Part shown: one piece after another, positions 23,825-34,549 of the stretch | Numbering within the stretch: position 1 is the stretch's first letter | How the letters are laid out: each line of letters opens with the position of its first letter | Assembly: GCA_036675425.1 (NCBI GenBank) | Contig: JAKFFB010000191.1 | Coordinates: 1 to 64,000 of the forward strand | DNA length: 64,000 nucleotides | DNA from: SCTD01 sp036675425 | GTDB taxonomy: Bacteria; Actinomycetota; Actinomycetes; Mycobacteriales; SCTD01 | Reading direction: 5' to 3' | The notes under the pieces: generated by a model | Told to the model about the DNA's origin: nothing | Databases searched by the model: none | Seen by the model: only the letters and a program-made list of their open reading frames with translations | Program-made: the position numbers and the translations under genes

Positions 23825-23845
23825 GTCCGGGTGAAGGAGTGCGGG

Positions 23846-25506
<1,661 letters not shown>

Positions 25507-25510
<4 letters not shown>

Positions 25511-26568
25511 CGTCCCCGGACGGCTCCGCCGAGGCGCTGCCCGGTCTCGACCTGGCCGCCCTGGCCGACCACCTGCAGCGCACCGTCCCCGGGCTCCTCG
25601 CGGGTCCGCTGAGCGGCCGGCTCATCGCCGGTGGCCGCTCCAACCTCACCTACCTGGTCGGCGACGGCGTCGGCAGCTGGGTGGTCCGCAGGCCTCCGCT
25701 CGGCCACGTCCTCGAGACGGCGCACGACATGGCGCGTGAGCACCGGGTGATGGCGGCCCTGCGTGACAGCGCGGTGCCGGTGCCGGAGATGGTCGCGCTG
25801 TGCCGCGACCCCGACGTCCTCGGGGCGCCGTTCTACGTGATGGCCTTCGTGGACGGCACGGTCTTCCGCACGCGCGAGGAGATGGAGCAGGTGCGCCCGG
25901 CCGATGCCGAGGCGATCGCGGACGGGCTCGTCGACACGCTCGCCCGACTGCACGCGGTCGCGCCCGACGAGGTCGGGCTCGCCGACCTCGGGCGCCCGGA
26001 CGGCTACCTGGAGCGACAGGTGCGGCGGTGGGGAAAGCAGCTCGAGTCCTCGCGCAGCCGGGAGGTGTCGGGCCTGGAGGAGCTCGGGGCGCGGCTGGCC
26101 CGAGCTGTTCCGCAGAGCGGGCGCGCCACGCTCGTGCACGGCGACTACAAGCTCGACAACGTCGTGGTCGACCCGGCCCGGCCCGGCCGGGTGCTGGCCG
26201 TCCTCGACTGGGAGATGGCCACGCTCGGCGACCCGCTCGCGGATCTCGTGAACGTCGTCCTGTGGTGGGACGGCGTGCGCGACACCGAGGGGACGCCGTT
26301 CGCGGCCGTGCCGGCCGAGGTCGCCGGCTTCCCGCCGAGCAGCAGGCTGCTCGACCGGTACGCCCGGGCCACCGGCGCCGATCTCACGTCGCTGTCCTGG
26401 TACCTCGGCCTGGCCTGCTACAAGCTCGCGGCCATCTTCGAGGGCATGTACTACCGGGACCAGCGGGGGCTGACCGTCGGCGCCGGCTTCGACCGGCTGG
26501 CCGGGCTGCCCCCGGAGCTGACCCGGCGCGGCCACGACGCGCTTGACGGCCTGTCCCTGTCCGGCTGA
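25507..26568 (+). CDS. APH-type kinase, ACAD10/ACAD11 N-terminal domain-like
   Basis: This 353-residue protein has the aminoglycoside-phosphotransferase fold. Its substrate loop reads AGGRSNLTYLV, the nucleotide lysine region is replaced by WVVRRPP, the catalytic loop is LVHGDYKLDNVVVD and the metal-binding segment is VLDWEMATLGDPLADL. These match the kinase half of ACAD10/11, which phosphorylates the 4-hydroxyl of 4-hydroxyacyl-CoA so that phosphate can be eliminated. Here it is a separate gene, coupled to the CoA ligase by an ATGA overlap. It is therefore unlikely to be an antibiotic kinase. Confidence 0.87.
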
Positions 26569-26599
26569 ACCCCGTTCCCGTCCACGTCAGGAGACCACC

Positions 26600-27580
26600 G
26601 TGCGTGCGCTCGAGCTCGTCAGCTTCGACGGACCGGCCGCTCTGCGTCCGGCGCCCGTCACGGAACCCGCGGCCGACGCCGACGGCATCGTCGTGGACGT
26701 CCGCGCGATCGGCATCAACTACCCCGACCTGCTGATGACGCAGGGCTCCTACCAGGTGAAGCCGCCCCTCCCCTTCGTCCCCGGCAGCGAGATCGCCGGC
26801 GTCGTCCGTGATGCACCCGAGGGCTCGGGCTGGAAGCCGGGCGACCGGGTGGCGGCCTTCGTCTGGTCGGGCGGCTACGCCGAGCAGGTCTACGTGCCGA
26901 TGAACGCGGTCTTCCCGCTGCCTGCCGGCATGGACTTCCGCACCGGGGCGGCGACCATCATCAACTACCACACCACGCACTTCGCGCTGGCGCGTCGCGG
27001 GCAGCTCGCGCACGGGGAGACGCTCCTGGTGCTCGGCGCGGCCGGCGGCATCGGATCGGCCGCCGTCCAGGTGGGCCGGGGCCTGGGGGCGCACGTCATC
27101 GGCGGTGTCGCCACCGAGGAGCAGGCCGAGGCCGCGCGTGAGGCCGGAGCCGACGAGGTGCTCGTGCTCACGGAGGGCTTCTCCACCCGGGTGCGGGAGC
27201 TGACCGGCGGTCGCGGTGTCGACGTCGTCCTCGACCCGCTGGGTGACTGGCTGTTCGGCGAGGCCGTCCGCGCGCTCGCCCCCGAGGGACGGATCCTGGT
27301 CGTCGGCTTCGCGGCGGGCGCGATCCCCGAGCTCAAGGTGAACCGGCTGCTGCTGAAGAACGTCTCTGCGGTCGGTGTGGCCTGGGGCGCCTTCCTCGAC
27401 ATCGACAAGCACCTGATGGCACAGGCCAGCCGTGCGCTCGCCGACATGCACGCCGTCGGCGCGCTCACCCCGCTGATCGGCGGCGAGTTCGCCTTCGAGG
27501 ACATCCCCGAGGCGCTCCACCAGCTGAGTCGTGGCGAGATCCGGGGGAAGGCGGTGGTGCTCCTCGGCGGCGGCGCGTGA
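26600..27580 (+). CDS. NADPH:quinone oxidoreductase-type medium-chain dehydrogenase
   Basis: The 326-residue zinc-free MDR protein belongs to the quinone oxidoreductase/enoyl reductase group. It has GINYPDLLMTQGSY, the Rossmann motif VLGAAGGIGSAAVQVG and a C-terminal segment ending in GEIRGKAVVLLGGG. The GTG at 26600 is preceded by CAGGAG with good spacing. It follows the kinase gene by 31 bases and is probably the last gene of the CoA-ligase operon. It is convergent with the GntR gene. It may reduce an enoyl-CoA or enone intermediate; substrate unknown. Confidence 0.87.
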   Translation: MRALELVSFDGPAALRPAPVTEPAADADGIVVDVRAIGINYPDLLMTQGSYQVKPPLPFVPGSEIAGVVRDAPEGSGWKPGDRVAAFVWSGGYAEQVYVPMNAVFPLPAGMDFRTGAATIINYHTTHFALARRGQLAHGETLLVLGAAGGIGSAAVQVGRGLGAHVIGGVATEEQAEAAREAGADEVLVLTEGFSTRVRELTGGRGVDVVLDPLGDWLFGEAVRALAPEGRILVVGFAAGAIPELKVNRLLLKNVSAVGVAWGAFLDIDKHLMAQASRALADMHAVGALTPLIGGEFAFEDIPEALHQLSRGEIRGKAVVLLGGGA

Positions 27581-27591
27581 TGCGGGATCGG

Positions 27592-28344
27592 TCAGACGCG
27601 GAGCTCGTCGGGGTGGGCGAAGCTCTCGATGAGCACGCGGTAGCCGTGCACGTGCTTGCTCATCGCGGCCTCCGCCTTGGCGGGGTCGCCCTTGCGGATC
27701 GCGGTCAGGATCCGGTCGTGCGCCGCGAGGGTGTCCGCCATCGTCTTGGGGCTGTTGAACTCCGAGATGTCGGTCGCCGCCACGATCGCCTGGGAGAGCG
27801 AGTCCAGGATGATCTGCATGATCTCGTTGCCGCTGGCCGCGACGACGGCCATGTGCCACTCGGCGTTGCGCTGCAGGAAGGCCGGGATGTCGTCCAGCGC
27901 CTCCTTCAGCCGGGCGGCGGCCTCGTCGAGACGCGCGAGGTCCTCGTCCGTGCGGTTCATCGCAGCGAGACCGGCGGCAGCCGGCTCGAGGGCGTCCCGC
28001 GTCTCGAGCAGTGACTGGTAGCGGACACCGCGCCCGCTCACCAGGGCGCTCAGGCTGCGCTGCAGGGTGGTCGCGTCAGGTCGGCGTACGAAGGATCCTC
28101 CGGCGCGGCCGGGCCGGGTGGTGATCAGCCCCTCGATCTCCAGCACGCGCAACGCGTCCCGCACGGTGCCGCGGCTCAGGCCGACGGAGGCGGCGAGCTC
28201 CCGCTCGACGGGGAGGGCGGCGCCCTCGGTGAGGGTCCCGTTGAGGATCTGCTCGCGCAGGTGGTTGGCGAGCACGTCGGAGGCCTTGGGAACGGCGACC
28301 GGGCCCAGGGCGAAGCCGGACCCGGCTTCCTCGGCACTGGTCAT
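27592..28344 (-). CDS. GntR-family (FadR/FCD subfamily) transcriptional regulator
   Basis: The 250-residue protein has an N-terminal winged helix (LPVERELAASVGLSRGTVRDAL followed by GLITTRPGRAGGSFV). A C-terminal all-helical FCD domain follows, with the metal and ligand residues typical of the family (ETRDALEPAAAGLAA, NAEWHMAVVAASGNEIM, AAHDRILTAI). FCD regulators usually sense carboxylates or acyl-CoA. The gene lies between the CoA-ligase operon and the minus-strand beta-oxidation operon, on the same strand as the latter, and probably controls one or both. Confidence 0.9.
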   Translation of the reverse strand: MTSAEEAGSGFALGPVAVPKASDVLANHLREQILNGTLTEGAALPVERELAASVGLSRGTVRDALRVLEIEGLITTRPGRAGGSFVRRPDATTLQRSLSALVSGRGVRYQSLLETRDALEPAAAGLAAMNRTDEDLARLDEAAARLKEALDDIPAFLQRNAEWHMAVVAASGNEIMQIILDSLSQAIVAATDISEFNSPKTMADTLAAHDRILTAIRKGDPAKAEAAMSKHVHGYRVLIESFAHPDELRV

Positions 28345-28370
28345 GTGGCCTCGCTGTGGGTGAGTGGTGG

Positions 28371-28389
28371 GCGCCGGTCCGGCCGGCGC
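28371..28389 (-). terminator. GC-rich hairpin downstream of the SDR operon
   Basis: GCGCCGG-N5-CCGGCGC forms a perfect 7-bp stem 23 bases after the SDR stop (minus-strand direction) and 27 bases before the GntR start. It lacks a T-tract. It may end the seven-gene operon, or act as an operator for the GntR regulator because its centre is also palindromic (GCCGG-T-CCGGC). Confidence 0.4.
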
Positions 28390-28411
28390 GGGTGGTAGAT
28401 GGCGTCCATTG

Positions 28412-29194
28412 TCAGTGCATCGTGATCCCGGCGCTCACGTTCAGGTCCTCGCCGGTGGTGCTGCGGGCGTCGTCGCCGGCGAGGAAGACCACCGCCGCGG
28501 CGACGTCGTCGGGGTCGACCAGGCGTCGCAGCGGCGAGGCGGTGGCGTACTCCGCCAGCTGCTCGTCGGGCGTGCGGCCGCCGGCCTCGCTCGCGGCGGC
28601 GATGACCCGGTCGAGCCGTGGACCGGTCACCGGGCCGGGGGAGACCAGGTTGACCCGGATCCCGTGCTCGCCGGCCTCGACGGCCAGCGTGCGGACCAGG
28701 CCGATCAGAGCCGTCTTGCTCGAGGTGTACGGCGTCCGGTGTGCCATGGGTCGCTTCCCGCTCATCGAGCCGATGACGACGATCGCACCCGTGCCGCGCC
28801 TCACCATGGAGGGCAGCACCGCGCGGCAGGACAGGAAGACCCCCCGGACGTTCACCGCGTACGTGGCGTCCCACTCCTCCGGCGTCACCTCCCACAGGGG
28901 TGAGGTCGGTCCCGCGACGCCGCTGTTGGCGACCAGCACGTCCACCTCGCCGAGAGCCGATTCGATCCGGGCGACGCCGGCCTCGACGCTGTCGGCGTCC
29001 TGCACGTCCAGGGGTACCACCAGGGCGCGCCCGCCGGCCGTCGTGATCTGGTCGGCGACCTCCTCGAGCTCGCGGACGGAGCGACCGGCCAGCGCGACCG
29101 ATGCGCCCTCGGCGGAGCTCCGCAGCGCGATGGCGCGCCCGATGCCGCGACCGGCCCCGGTCACCAGCGCGACCCGGTCCTCGAGCGCGCTCAT
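28412..29194 (-). CDS. Short-chain dehydrogenase/reductase (FabG-like)
   Basis: This classical SDR of 260 residues has the cofactor motif VTGAGRGIGRAIAL, the NAG-type strand (VANSGVAG), the catalytic Ser in VIGSMSGK and YTSSKTALIG with the Tyr-Lys pair. The start at 29194 gives a normal N-terminus (MSALEDRVALV); the longer frame overlaps the MaoC gene. It is the last gene of a seven-gene operon that also contains MaoC, thiolase and acyl-CoA dehydrogenase. It is therefore a likely 3-hydroxyacyl-CoA dehydrogenase acting on the degradation intermediate. Confidence 0.88.
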   Translation of the reverse strand: MSALEDRVALVTGAGRGIGRAIALRSSAEGASVALAGRSVRELEEVADQITTAGGRALVVPLDVQDADSVEAGVARIESALGEVDVLVANSGVAGPTSPLWEVTPEEWDATYAVNVRGVFLSCRAVLPSMVRRGTGAIVVIGSMSGKRPMAHRTPYTSSKTALIGLVRTLAVEAGEHGIRVNLVSPGPVTGPRLDRVIAAASEAGGRTPDEQLAEYATASPLRRLVDPDDVAAAVVFLAGDDARSTTGEDLNVSAGITMH

Positions 29195-29216
29195 CGCAGT
29201 GCCGGAGACCGCGTGG

Positions 29217-29684
29217 TCACGGGCCGTAGGTGAGGTAGAGGAACTCGCCCACGAGGGCAGGTCGCTCCTCACCATCGATCTCGATGGTCACCGAGACCTT
29301 GAACTGGAAGCCGCCGTCGGAGCGCGGTGTGACCGTCAGCAGCCGGGCGCGCATGCGGATGCGGGAGCCGACCCGGACCGGGTTGGTGAACCGCGCCCGG
29401 TCGACGCCGTAGTTCGCCCCGCGCGTCTGATCGGTGATCGCGAGCAGCTGGTCGAGCAGGTACGGGATCAGCGACATCGTGAGGTACCCGTGGGCGATCG
29501 TCGTGCCGAAGGGCCCGCTCGCAGCGCGCTCCGGGTCGACGTGGATCCACTGGTGGTCGTTGGTGGCGTCGGCGAAGACGTGGACGCGCGGCTGCTCGAT
29601 GTCCATCCAGTCGCTGACACCGAGGTCGGTCTCGCCCAGAGCCGCGAGCTCCTGCACGGTCACTGTGGTGGGGGGCATCGACAT
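29217..29684 (-). CDS. MaoC-family (R)-specific enoyl-CoA hydratase
   Basis: The 155-residue hot-dog-fold protein has the MaoC/PhaJ signature FADATNDHQWIHVDPERA, with the catalytic Asp-His pair, followed by GTTIAHGYLTMSLIP. It hydrates a trans-2-enoyl-CoA to the (R)-3-hydroxyacyl-CoA. The start is ATG 29684 or 29678. It lies between the DUF35 protein and the SDR in the operon, providing the hydration step that the SDR would follow with oxidation. This is distinct from the crotonase-type hydratase at the other end of the operon. Confidence 0.88.
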   Translation of the reverse strand: MSMPPTTVTVQELAALGETDLGVSDWMDIEQPRVHVFADATNDHQWIHVDPERAASGPFGTTIAHGYLTMSLIPYLLDQLLAITDQTRGANYGVDRARFTNPVRVGSRIRMRARLLTVTPRSDGGFQFKVSVTIEIDGEERPALVGEFLYLTYGP

Positions 29685-29704
29685 CTGCTCTCTGTGAGGG
29701 GTGG

Positions 29705-30106
29705 TCAGGCCGGCGAGAAGCGGGCGATGCTGACACCCGACTCCTGCTCGATGCTCAGGGTGAGCGGCATCTCGATGGACAGCTCGTCCTCGGAGGCGTT
29801 GATGTTGGTGATCAGGCGGGCACCCTCGTCGAGCTCGACGATCGCCACGTTGTAGGGCAGCCGATCTGCGAACGACGGGTGCACGGCAGAGTGGTAGACG
29901 ACCCAGCTGATCAGCCGGGCCCGTCCCGCCGAGGCCTGCCACGACACGTTGTCCGACAAGCAGCAGGGGCACTCCTCACGCGCCGGCAGGAACGCGTTGT
30001 CGCAGTCGCCGCAGCGCAGCAGCCGCAGCTCGCCGGCCGCGAGCCCGGACCAGTACGGCTCGGTCAGCGCCGTCACCTCCGGGAGCGGGACCTCGGCGGC
30101 CATCAC
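29705..30106 (-). CDS. DUF35 / OB-fold acyl-CoA-associated protein with rubredoxin-like zinc ribbon
   Basis: The 133-residue protein has an N-terminal four-cysteine zinc ribbon (LLRCGDC ... CPCC, residues about 32-49) followed by an OB-fold (ISWVVYHSAVHPSF onwards). DUF35 proteins pair with lipid-transfer-type thiolases or related CoA enzymes, often forming a complex in steroid side-chain and ketone metabolism. The start (GTG 30106 or ATG 30103) overlaps the thiolase stop. This reinforces the partnership with the adjacent thiolase-like protein. Confidence 0.88.
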   Translation of the reverse strand: MMAAEVPLPEVTALTEPYWSGLAAGELRLLRCGDCDNAFLPAREECPCCLSDNVSWQASAGRARLISWVVYHSAVHPSFADRLPYNVAIVELDEGARLITNINASEDELSIEMPLTLSIEQESGVSIARFSPA

Positions 30107-31227
30107 TGCCCCAGGATGAGCGTCGAGTGGGTGTGCATGATGCCTCCCTGGTTGCTCACGATCGCCGTCCGCGCGTCGGGCACCTGGTTCACCGACGTCC
30201 CGCGGACCTGCCGAACGCCCTCGATGACCAGCTGCATGCCGGGCATCCCGGTCTCGGAGAGCAGGCCGCCGCTGGTGTTGATCGGCAGCTCGCCGCCGAT
30301 CTCGACGTTGCCGTCCTCGACGAACCTTCCGCCCTCGCCCTTCTTGGCGAAGCCGTAGTCCTCGAGCGTCATCAGCGCCGCGATCGTGAAGCAGTCGTAG
30401 ATCTGCGCCACGTCGATGTCCTTCGGGGTCAGGCCGGCCATCGCGAACGCCGTCCTCGCCGAGACCTCCGCCGCCGTCGAGGTGAGCACCGGGCGCTGGG
30501 CCACCTCCCAGGAGGTCTGGCCCTGCCCGAAGCCGAGGATCGGCACGGGCGCGGGCACGCCCAGGTCACGGGCGCGCTGCGCGCTCATCACCACGACGGC
30601 GGCGCCGCCGTCCGACACCAGGCAGATGTCGTCACGCCTCAGCGGATCGACCACCAGGCGCGACTCGGCGTACATCTGCTCGGTGAGCGGCAGCCGGAGC
30701 TGCGCGTGGGGGTTCTCCGCGCCGTGCCTCCGGCAGGCCCGGGCGATGGCGCCGAACTGCTCGTGCGTGGTCCCGAACTCCTCCATGTGCCGGCGCATGA
30801 TCATGGCGTAGCCGGCAGCCACCCCGAACCAGCCGTAGACGGCGTCGTCGCCCCAACCGCGCTCGTACGCCTGCCGAGTGCCGGTCTTCGGGTTGTCCGC
30901 GATGGTCACCAGCGCGACCTCGCACTGGCCGTGCTCGATGGCCATGGCGGCGAACGAGATCATCGAGATGTTGGTGGCGCCACCCTGGTCCCAGACGCCG
31001 CCGATCCGCGGCTGCAGGCCGAGCGCTTCCGCGACCGTCTGGCCGTACATCGAGCGGTGCTGGGACGTCGGGTACTTGACGAAGACGGCGTCGATGGCGT
31101 CCTTGTCGATCCCGGCGTCCTGGATGGCCTTGCGGCTGGCCTCGACGTTGAGGGAGTCGGTCGTACGGCCGGGGAGCTTGCCGTACGCGGTGTGCCCGAC
31201 CCCCGCGATGACGGCCTTGCCGCGCAT
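30103..31227 (-). CDS. Thiolase-like / lipid-transfer-type acetyl-CoA acetyltransferase
   Basis: This 374-residue thiolase-fold protein is of the SCP2-thiolase type. It has MRGKAVIAGVGHTAYGK at the N-terminus, NQGGIMHTHSTLI at the C-terminus and DCFTIAALMTLEDYGF in the middle. The nucleophilic Cys expected near residue 90 in degradative thiolases is not evident (the region reads GGVWDQGGATNISMISFAA). It may therefore act as an aldolase or lyase with its DUF35 partner, as described for steroid-degradation Ltp proteins, rather than as a classical thiolase. It overlaps the CoA-transferase stop by one base (TGATG). Confidence 0.87.
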   Translation of the reverse strand: MRGKAVIAGVGHTAYGKLPGRTTDSLNVEASRKAIQDAGIDKDAIDAVFVKYPTSQHRSMYGQTVAEALGLQPRIGGVWDQGGATNISMISFAAMAIEHGQCEVALVTIADNPKTGTRQAYERGWGDDAVYGWFGVAAGYAMIMRRHMEEFGTTHEQFGAIARACRRHGAENPHAQLRLPLTEQMYAESRLVVDPLRRDDICLVSDGGAAVVVMSAQRARDLGVPAPVPILGFGQGQTSWEVAQRPVLTSTAAEVSARTAFAMAGLTPKDIDVAQIYDCFTIAALMTLEDYGFAKKGEGGRFVEDGNVEIGGELPINTSGGLLSETGMPGMQLVIEGVRQVRGTSVNQVPDARTAIVSNQGGIMHTHSTLILGQ

Positions 31228-32423
31228 CAGATCACCCCCCGCTCGCGCAGGCCGGTCAGCTCGTCGGCATCGAGACCGAGCCATCCGCCGTAGATCTCGT
31301 CGTTGTGCTGCCCGAGCGTCGCGCTGGGCACCAGCTCGGCGTAGTGGTCGCCCACCCGGATCGGGCTGTGCGGGACGACCAGCGGCCCGAGCTCGGGGTG
31401 GTCCATCTCGCTGAGCATCCCGCGCTGGCGCAGGTGCGGGTCGTTGACCACCTCGCCGAGCTCGCGCACGGGGGCGGACGGGACACCGGCCTTGTTCAGC
31501 AGGTCCACCACCTCGGCCTTGCTGAGAGTGCCGGTCCACTCGCCGACGATCCGGTCGACCTCGTCGATCCGCTGCACCCGCAGCACCCGGCTCGCGTAGA
31601 GCGGGTCGTCGCCGAGCTCCGGGCGGCCCATCACCTGGGTCAGCCCACGCCAGTGCGCGTCGCTGACGCAGATCAGCGCGATGTGTCCGTCGGTCGTCGG
31701 GTAGACGTTGTAGGGCGCCTCCGCCATCCCGGAGTGCCGGTTGCCGGTGCGCGTGGGGATGTCACCGGTGCTGCCGAAGTAGAGCCCGAGGCTCGACATC
31801 AGGCTCGGGTAGACGGAGTCGAGCATGGCCGCCTCCACCGTGGTGCCCTCGCCGGTGCGCTCCCTGCGGTACAGCGCGCTGACGATGGCGCCGTAGAGGT
31901 GGATGCCGCCCATGAAGTCGCTGATCGCCGGCCCGGCCTTCACCGGCTCGCGGTCGGGGAACCCGGTGACGGACATGATCCCGGACATCGCCTGGATGGT
32001 GATGTCCATGGCCGGGAAGTCGCGGTACGGGCCGGTCGACCCGTAGCCGGAGCCGGACGCGTAGATCAGCCGCGGGTTGATCGCGCGCAGCGACGCAGGG
32101 CCGATGCCGAGCTTGTCGGTTACGCCGGGGCGGAAGTTCTCGACGAAGACGTCGGCCTTGGCCACCATCTTCTCGAGCAGCGCGACGCCCTCGGGGTCCT
32201 TGAGGTTGAGGGTCACGTCCTTCTTGTTGCTGTTCAGCATCGCGAAGGGCGCGCCGGCGCCGGCGACCCGGCCCCGACCACGCAGGTTCTCGCCGGTGAG
32301 CGGCTCCACCTTGATGACCTCGGCGCCGTTCAGCGCGAGGAGCAGGGTCGCGTAGGGGGCGTTGTAGATCTGCCCCAGGTCCACCACGGTGACGCCGGCG
32401 AAGGGCGCGCTGTCCATCGTCAT
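31227..32423 (-). CDS. CaiB/BaiF family (class III) CoA transferase
   Basis: The 398-residue product belongs to family III CoA transferases. It has the N-terminal VTVVDLGQIYNAPYATLLLALNG, the aspartyl active-site segment FPAMDITIQAMSGIMSVTG and the interlocked-fold C-terminal region. It transfers CoA between a CoA ester and a free carboxylate, so it could activate the growth substrate without ATP. Start and stop overlap both neighbours. A second member is encoded at 42328 in the divergent group. Confidence 0.9.
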   Translation of the reverse strand: MTMDSAPFAGVTVVDLGQIYNAPYATLLLALNGAEVIKVEPLTGENLRGRGRVAGAGAPFAMLNSNKKDVTLNLKDPEGVALLEKMVAKADVFVENFRPGVTDKLGIGPASLRAINPRLIYASGSGYGSTGPYRDFPAMDITIQAMSGIMSVTGFPDREPVKAGPAISDFMGGIHLYGAIVSALYRRERTGEGTTVEAAMLDSVYPSLMSSLGLYFGSTGDIPTRTGNRHSGMAEAPYNVYPTTDGHIALICVSDAHWRGLTQVMGRPELGDDPLYASRVLRVQRIDEVDRIVGEWTGTLSKAEVVDLLNKAGVPSAPVRELGEVVNDPHLRQRGMLSEMDHPELGPLVVPHSPIRVGDHYAELVPSATLGQHNDEIYGGWLGLDADELTGLRERGVI

Positions 32424-33193
32424 CTCCCCTTGAACTCGGCGGGCCGCTTCTCGGCGAAGGCGGCGGGTCCCTCCTGAGCGTCCTCGGTGAACTGCAGCAC
32501 CTGGTTCATCGCCTGCTCGAGGCGCAGCCCGGTCACCCGGTCGACGTCGCGTGACCGGACGGCCAGCTCCTTCGACGCCTGCACGGCCAGCGGCGCGTTC
32601 GCGGCGATCTCCCGGGCCAGCTCGAACGCGGTCGGCAGCAGCTCCTCCTGCGGCACGACGCGGTTCACCAGCCCCCAGCGCTCGGCCGTCGCCGCGTCGA
32701 GCCGCCGCCCGGTGAGCAGCATCTCCATGCCGATGGCGTACGGCAGCTGCTCGAGCACGCGCTGGGTGCCGCCGTTCCCCGCGACGACGCCGCGCTGCAC
32801 CTCGCTGAGCCCGAAGGTCGCCGTGGGCGTGGCGATGCGGATGTCGGTCCCGAGCAGCAGGGTCATGCCCCCGCCCAGGCAGTAGCCGTTCACGGCGGCG
32901 ATCACCGGCTTCCAGACCTCGAGACCGCGGTTGAGCAGCTGTCCCTGCTGGGTCAGCCAGAACCGCGACAGGTCGGTCTGCTTGCCCACGAAGCTCTTCA
33001 GGTCCGCACCGGTGGTGAAGGCCTTCTCGCCGGCGCCCGTGATGATCGCCACGCGGATGTCGCCGTCGTCGCGGACCCGCGTCCAGGCTGCGGACAGCGC
33101 GGCGTACGCCTCGGCGTCCATGGCGTTCATCCGCTCCGGGCGGTTCATCGTGATGAGGGCGACGCCGTCGTCGACGTCGACGTCGATGGCCAC
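32420..33193 (-). CDS. Enoyl-CoA hydratase/isomerase (crotonase family)
   Basis: The 257-residue crotonase has AFTTGADLKSFVGKQ, VNGYCLGGGMTLLLGTDI and the second catalytic region FGLSEVQRGVVAGNGGTQR, with one Glu preserved. The GTG at 33193 is preceded by GGGAG and lies two bases from the acyl-CoA dehydrogenase stop. It is the likely hydratase for the product of that dehydrogenase. An isomerase role cannot be excluded. Confidence 0.88.
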   Translation of the reverse strand: MAIDVDVDDGVALITMNRPERMNAMDAEAYAALSAAWTRVRDDGDIRVAIITGAGEKAFTTGADLKSFVGKQTDLSRFWLTQQGQLLNRGLEVWKPVIAAVNGYCLGGGMTLLLGTDIRIATPTATFGLSEVQRGVVAGNGGTQRVLEQLPYAIGMEMLLTGRRLDAATAERWGLVNRVVPQEELLPTAFELAREIAANAPLAVQASKELAVRSRDVDRVTGLRLEQAMNQVLQFTEDAQEGPAAFAEKRPAEFKGR

Positions 33194-33195
33194 GC

Positions 33196-34368
33196 TCAGC
33201 TGCTCCCGCTGCTCTTCTTGCCGCTGATGAGCTGACGGGCGACGACCATGCGGTGCACCTCGGACGGGCCCTCGCCGATGCGCTTGATGCGCATCTCGCG
33301 GTACCAGCGCTCGAGGGGCAGCTCCTTGGCGACGCCCATCCCGCCGAGGATCTGCACGCAGCGGTCGACGACCCGGCCGGCGGTCTCGGTGGCGTAGACC
33401 TTGCAGGCCGAGGCCTCGAACTTGTAGTCCTGCCCGGAGTCGGCCTTGAAGGCCGCCTCGTAGCAGAGCCAGCGGGCCGCGCGGATCTCGATCTCGGAGT
33501 CGGCGATCATCCACTGGATGGCCTGCTTGTCGGCGAGCCGGCCCCCGAACACCTCCCGGTTGCGCGCGTGCTCGATGGCGATCTTGAGCGCGGCACTGGC
33601 GATGCCGAGAGTCGCTGCGGCGTAAGGGACGCGACCGTGGTTGAGCCACACCTGAGCCAGCTCGAAGCCACGGCCCTCCTCGCCGATCAGGTTCTCGGCG
33701 GGCACGCGGCAGTCCTGGAAGGACAGCTCGCAGGGGTACCAGGACCGGATGACGGGGATCGGCGTCATGGTCAGCCCCGGGGTGTCGGACTCCACGACGA
33801 AGCAGCTCACGCCGTTGCGGCCCTCCGACGTGCGGGCGAACACGACGCCCCAGTCGGAGTAGTTCGCCGCGGAGATCCAGGTCTTCGTGCCGTTGAGGAC
33901 GTAGCTGTCCCCGTCGCGCACGGCTGTCGTGCGGATGCTGCGCGCGGGGTCGGAGCCACCGGAGGGCTCGCTGATGGCGACGAAGGTCTTGCCGCCCTTC
34001 TCGATCGTCGGCACGGCGTACTTCTGGATCTGCTCCTCGGTGCCCTTGTAGATGACGTTCGGCGGGTCCCACCCGAACGCGCCGCCGGCGGGCACGTAGG
34101 CACCCATCCGGCACTGCGACGCCTCCTCGGCGACGATCACCTGCGCGAGCATGCTCATCTCGCTGCCGCCGTAGGCGGCCGGCGAGTTGACGCACCAGAT
34201 GCCGGCCTGGCGGGCCTTCTTGCGGGCCGCCTCGAGCACGTCCTGGGGGAGCTGGTAGGCGTCGAAGTCCAGGTTCTCCTCGGCCGGGACGATCTCCTTC
34301 TGCACGAAGTCGCGGGTGACCTTCTGCAGGCCCCGCAGCTCGTCGGAGAGCTGCCACACATCGGTCAT
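33196..34368 (-). CDS. Acyl-CoA dehydrogenase
   Basis: This 390-residue flavoenzyme has the FAD-binding signature FVAISEPSGGSDPARS and the KTWISAANYSDWG segment. The C-terminal FAD/CoA region reads VQILGGMGVAKELPLERWYR and ends in IGEGPSEVHRMVVARQL. The sequence is clearly from a different clade than the ACAD10/11-type enzyme at 21463. The ATG at 34368 follows TGGAGG. It is the first gene of a seven-gene minus-strand operon and is divergent from the Liv ABC transporter genes, with which it shares a palindromic control region. Confidence 0.92.
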   Translation of the reverse strand: MTDVWQLSDELRGLQKVTRDFVQKEIVPAEENLDFDAYQLPQDVLEAARKKARQAGIWCVNSPAAYGGSEMSMLAQVIVAEEASQCRMGAYVPAGGAFGWDPPNVIYKGTEEQIQKYAVPTIEKGGKTFVAISEPSGGSDPARSIRTTAVRDGDSYVLNGTKTWISAANYSDWGVVFARTSEGRNGVSCFVVESDTPGLTMTPIPVIRSWYPCELSFQDCRVPAENLIGEEGRGFELAQVWLNHGRVPYAAATLGIASAALKIAIEHARNREVFGGRLADKQAIQWMIADSEIEIRAARWLCYEAAFKADSGQDYKFEASACKVYATETAGRVVDRCVQILGGMGVAKELPLERWYREMRIKRIGEGPSEVHRMVVARQLISGKKSSGSS

Positions 34369-34549
34369 GATCGGTGTCCTCCAGGACGGGTCGGGGTGCA
34401 CGACGTCTTGCTCACCGCCGCGGGGTCCGTCAGGGGCTGAGGGCCGGCGCGGGCACCGTCGAGGTGCGGGCGCCGACGCCGTGGAGACGAACTGCGGCTC
34501 CCAGCGAGGCTCGTGCGGCAGGGCGACCGTACGACTGCCCGGTCATCCG

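Noticed and set aside
28373..28383. A CGGWCCG core shared by 34559, 28375 and 23823 as a regulon-wide GntR operator
   Set aside because: A 7-bp G+C-rich palindrome is expected dozens of times in 64 kb of this composition, so the coincidence is not evidence. Only the paired, nested sites at 34550-34597 are kept.
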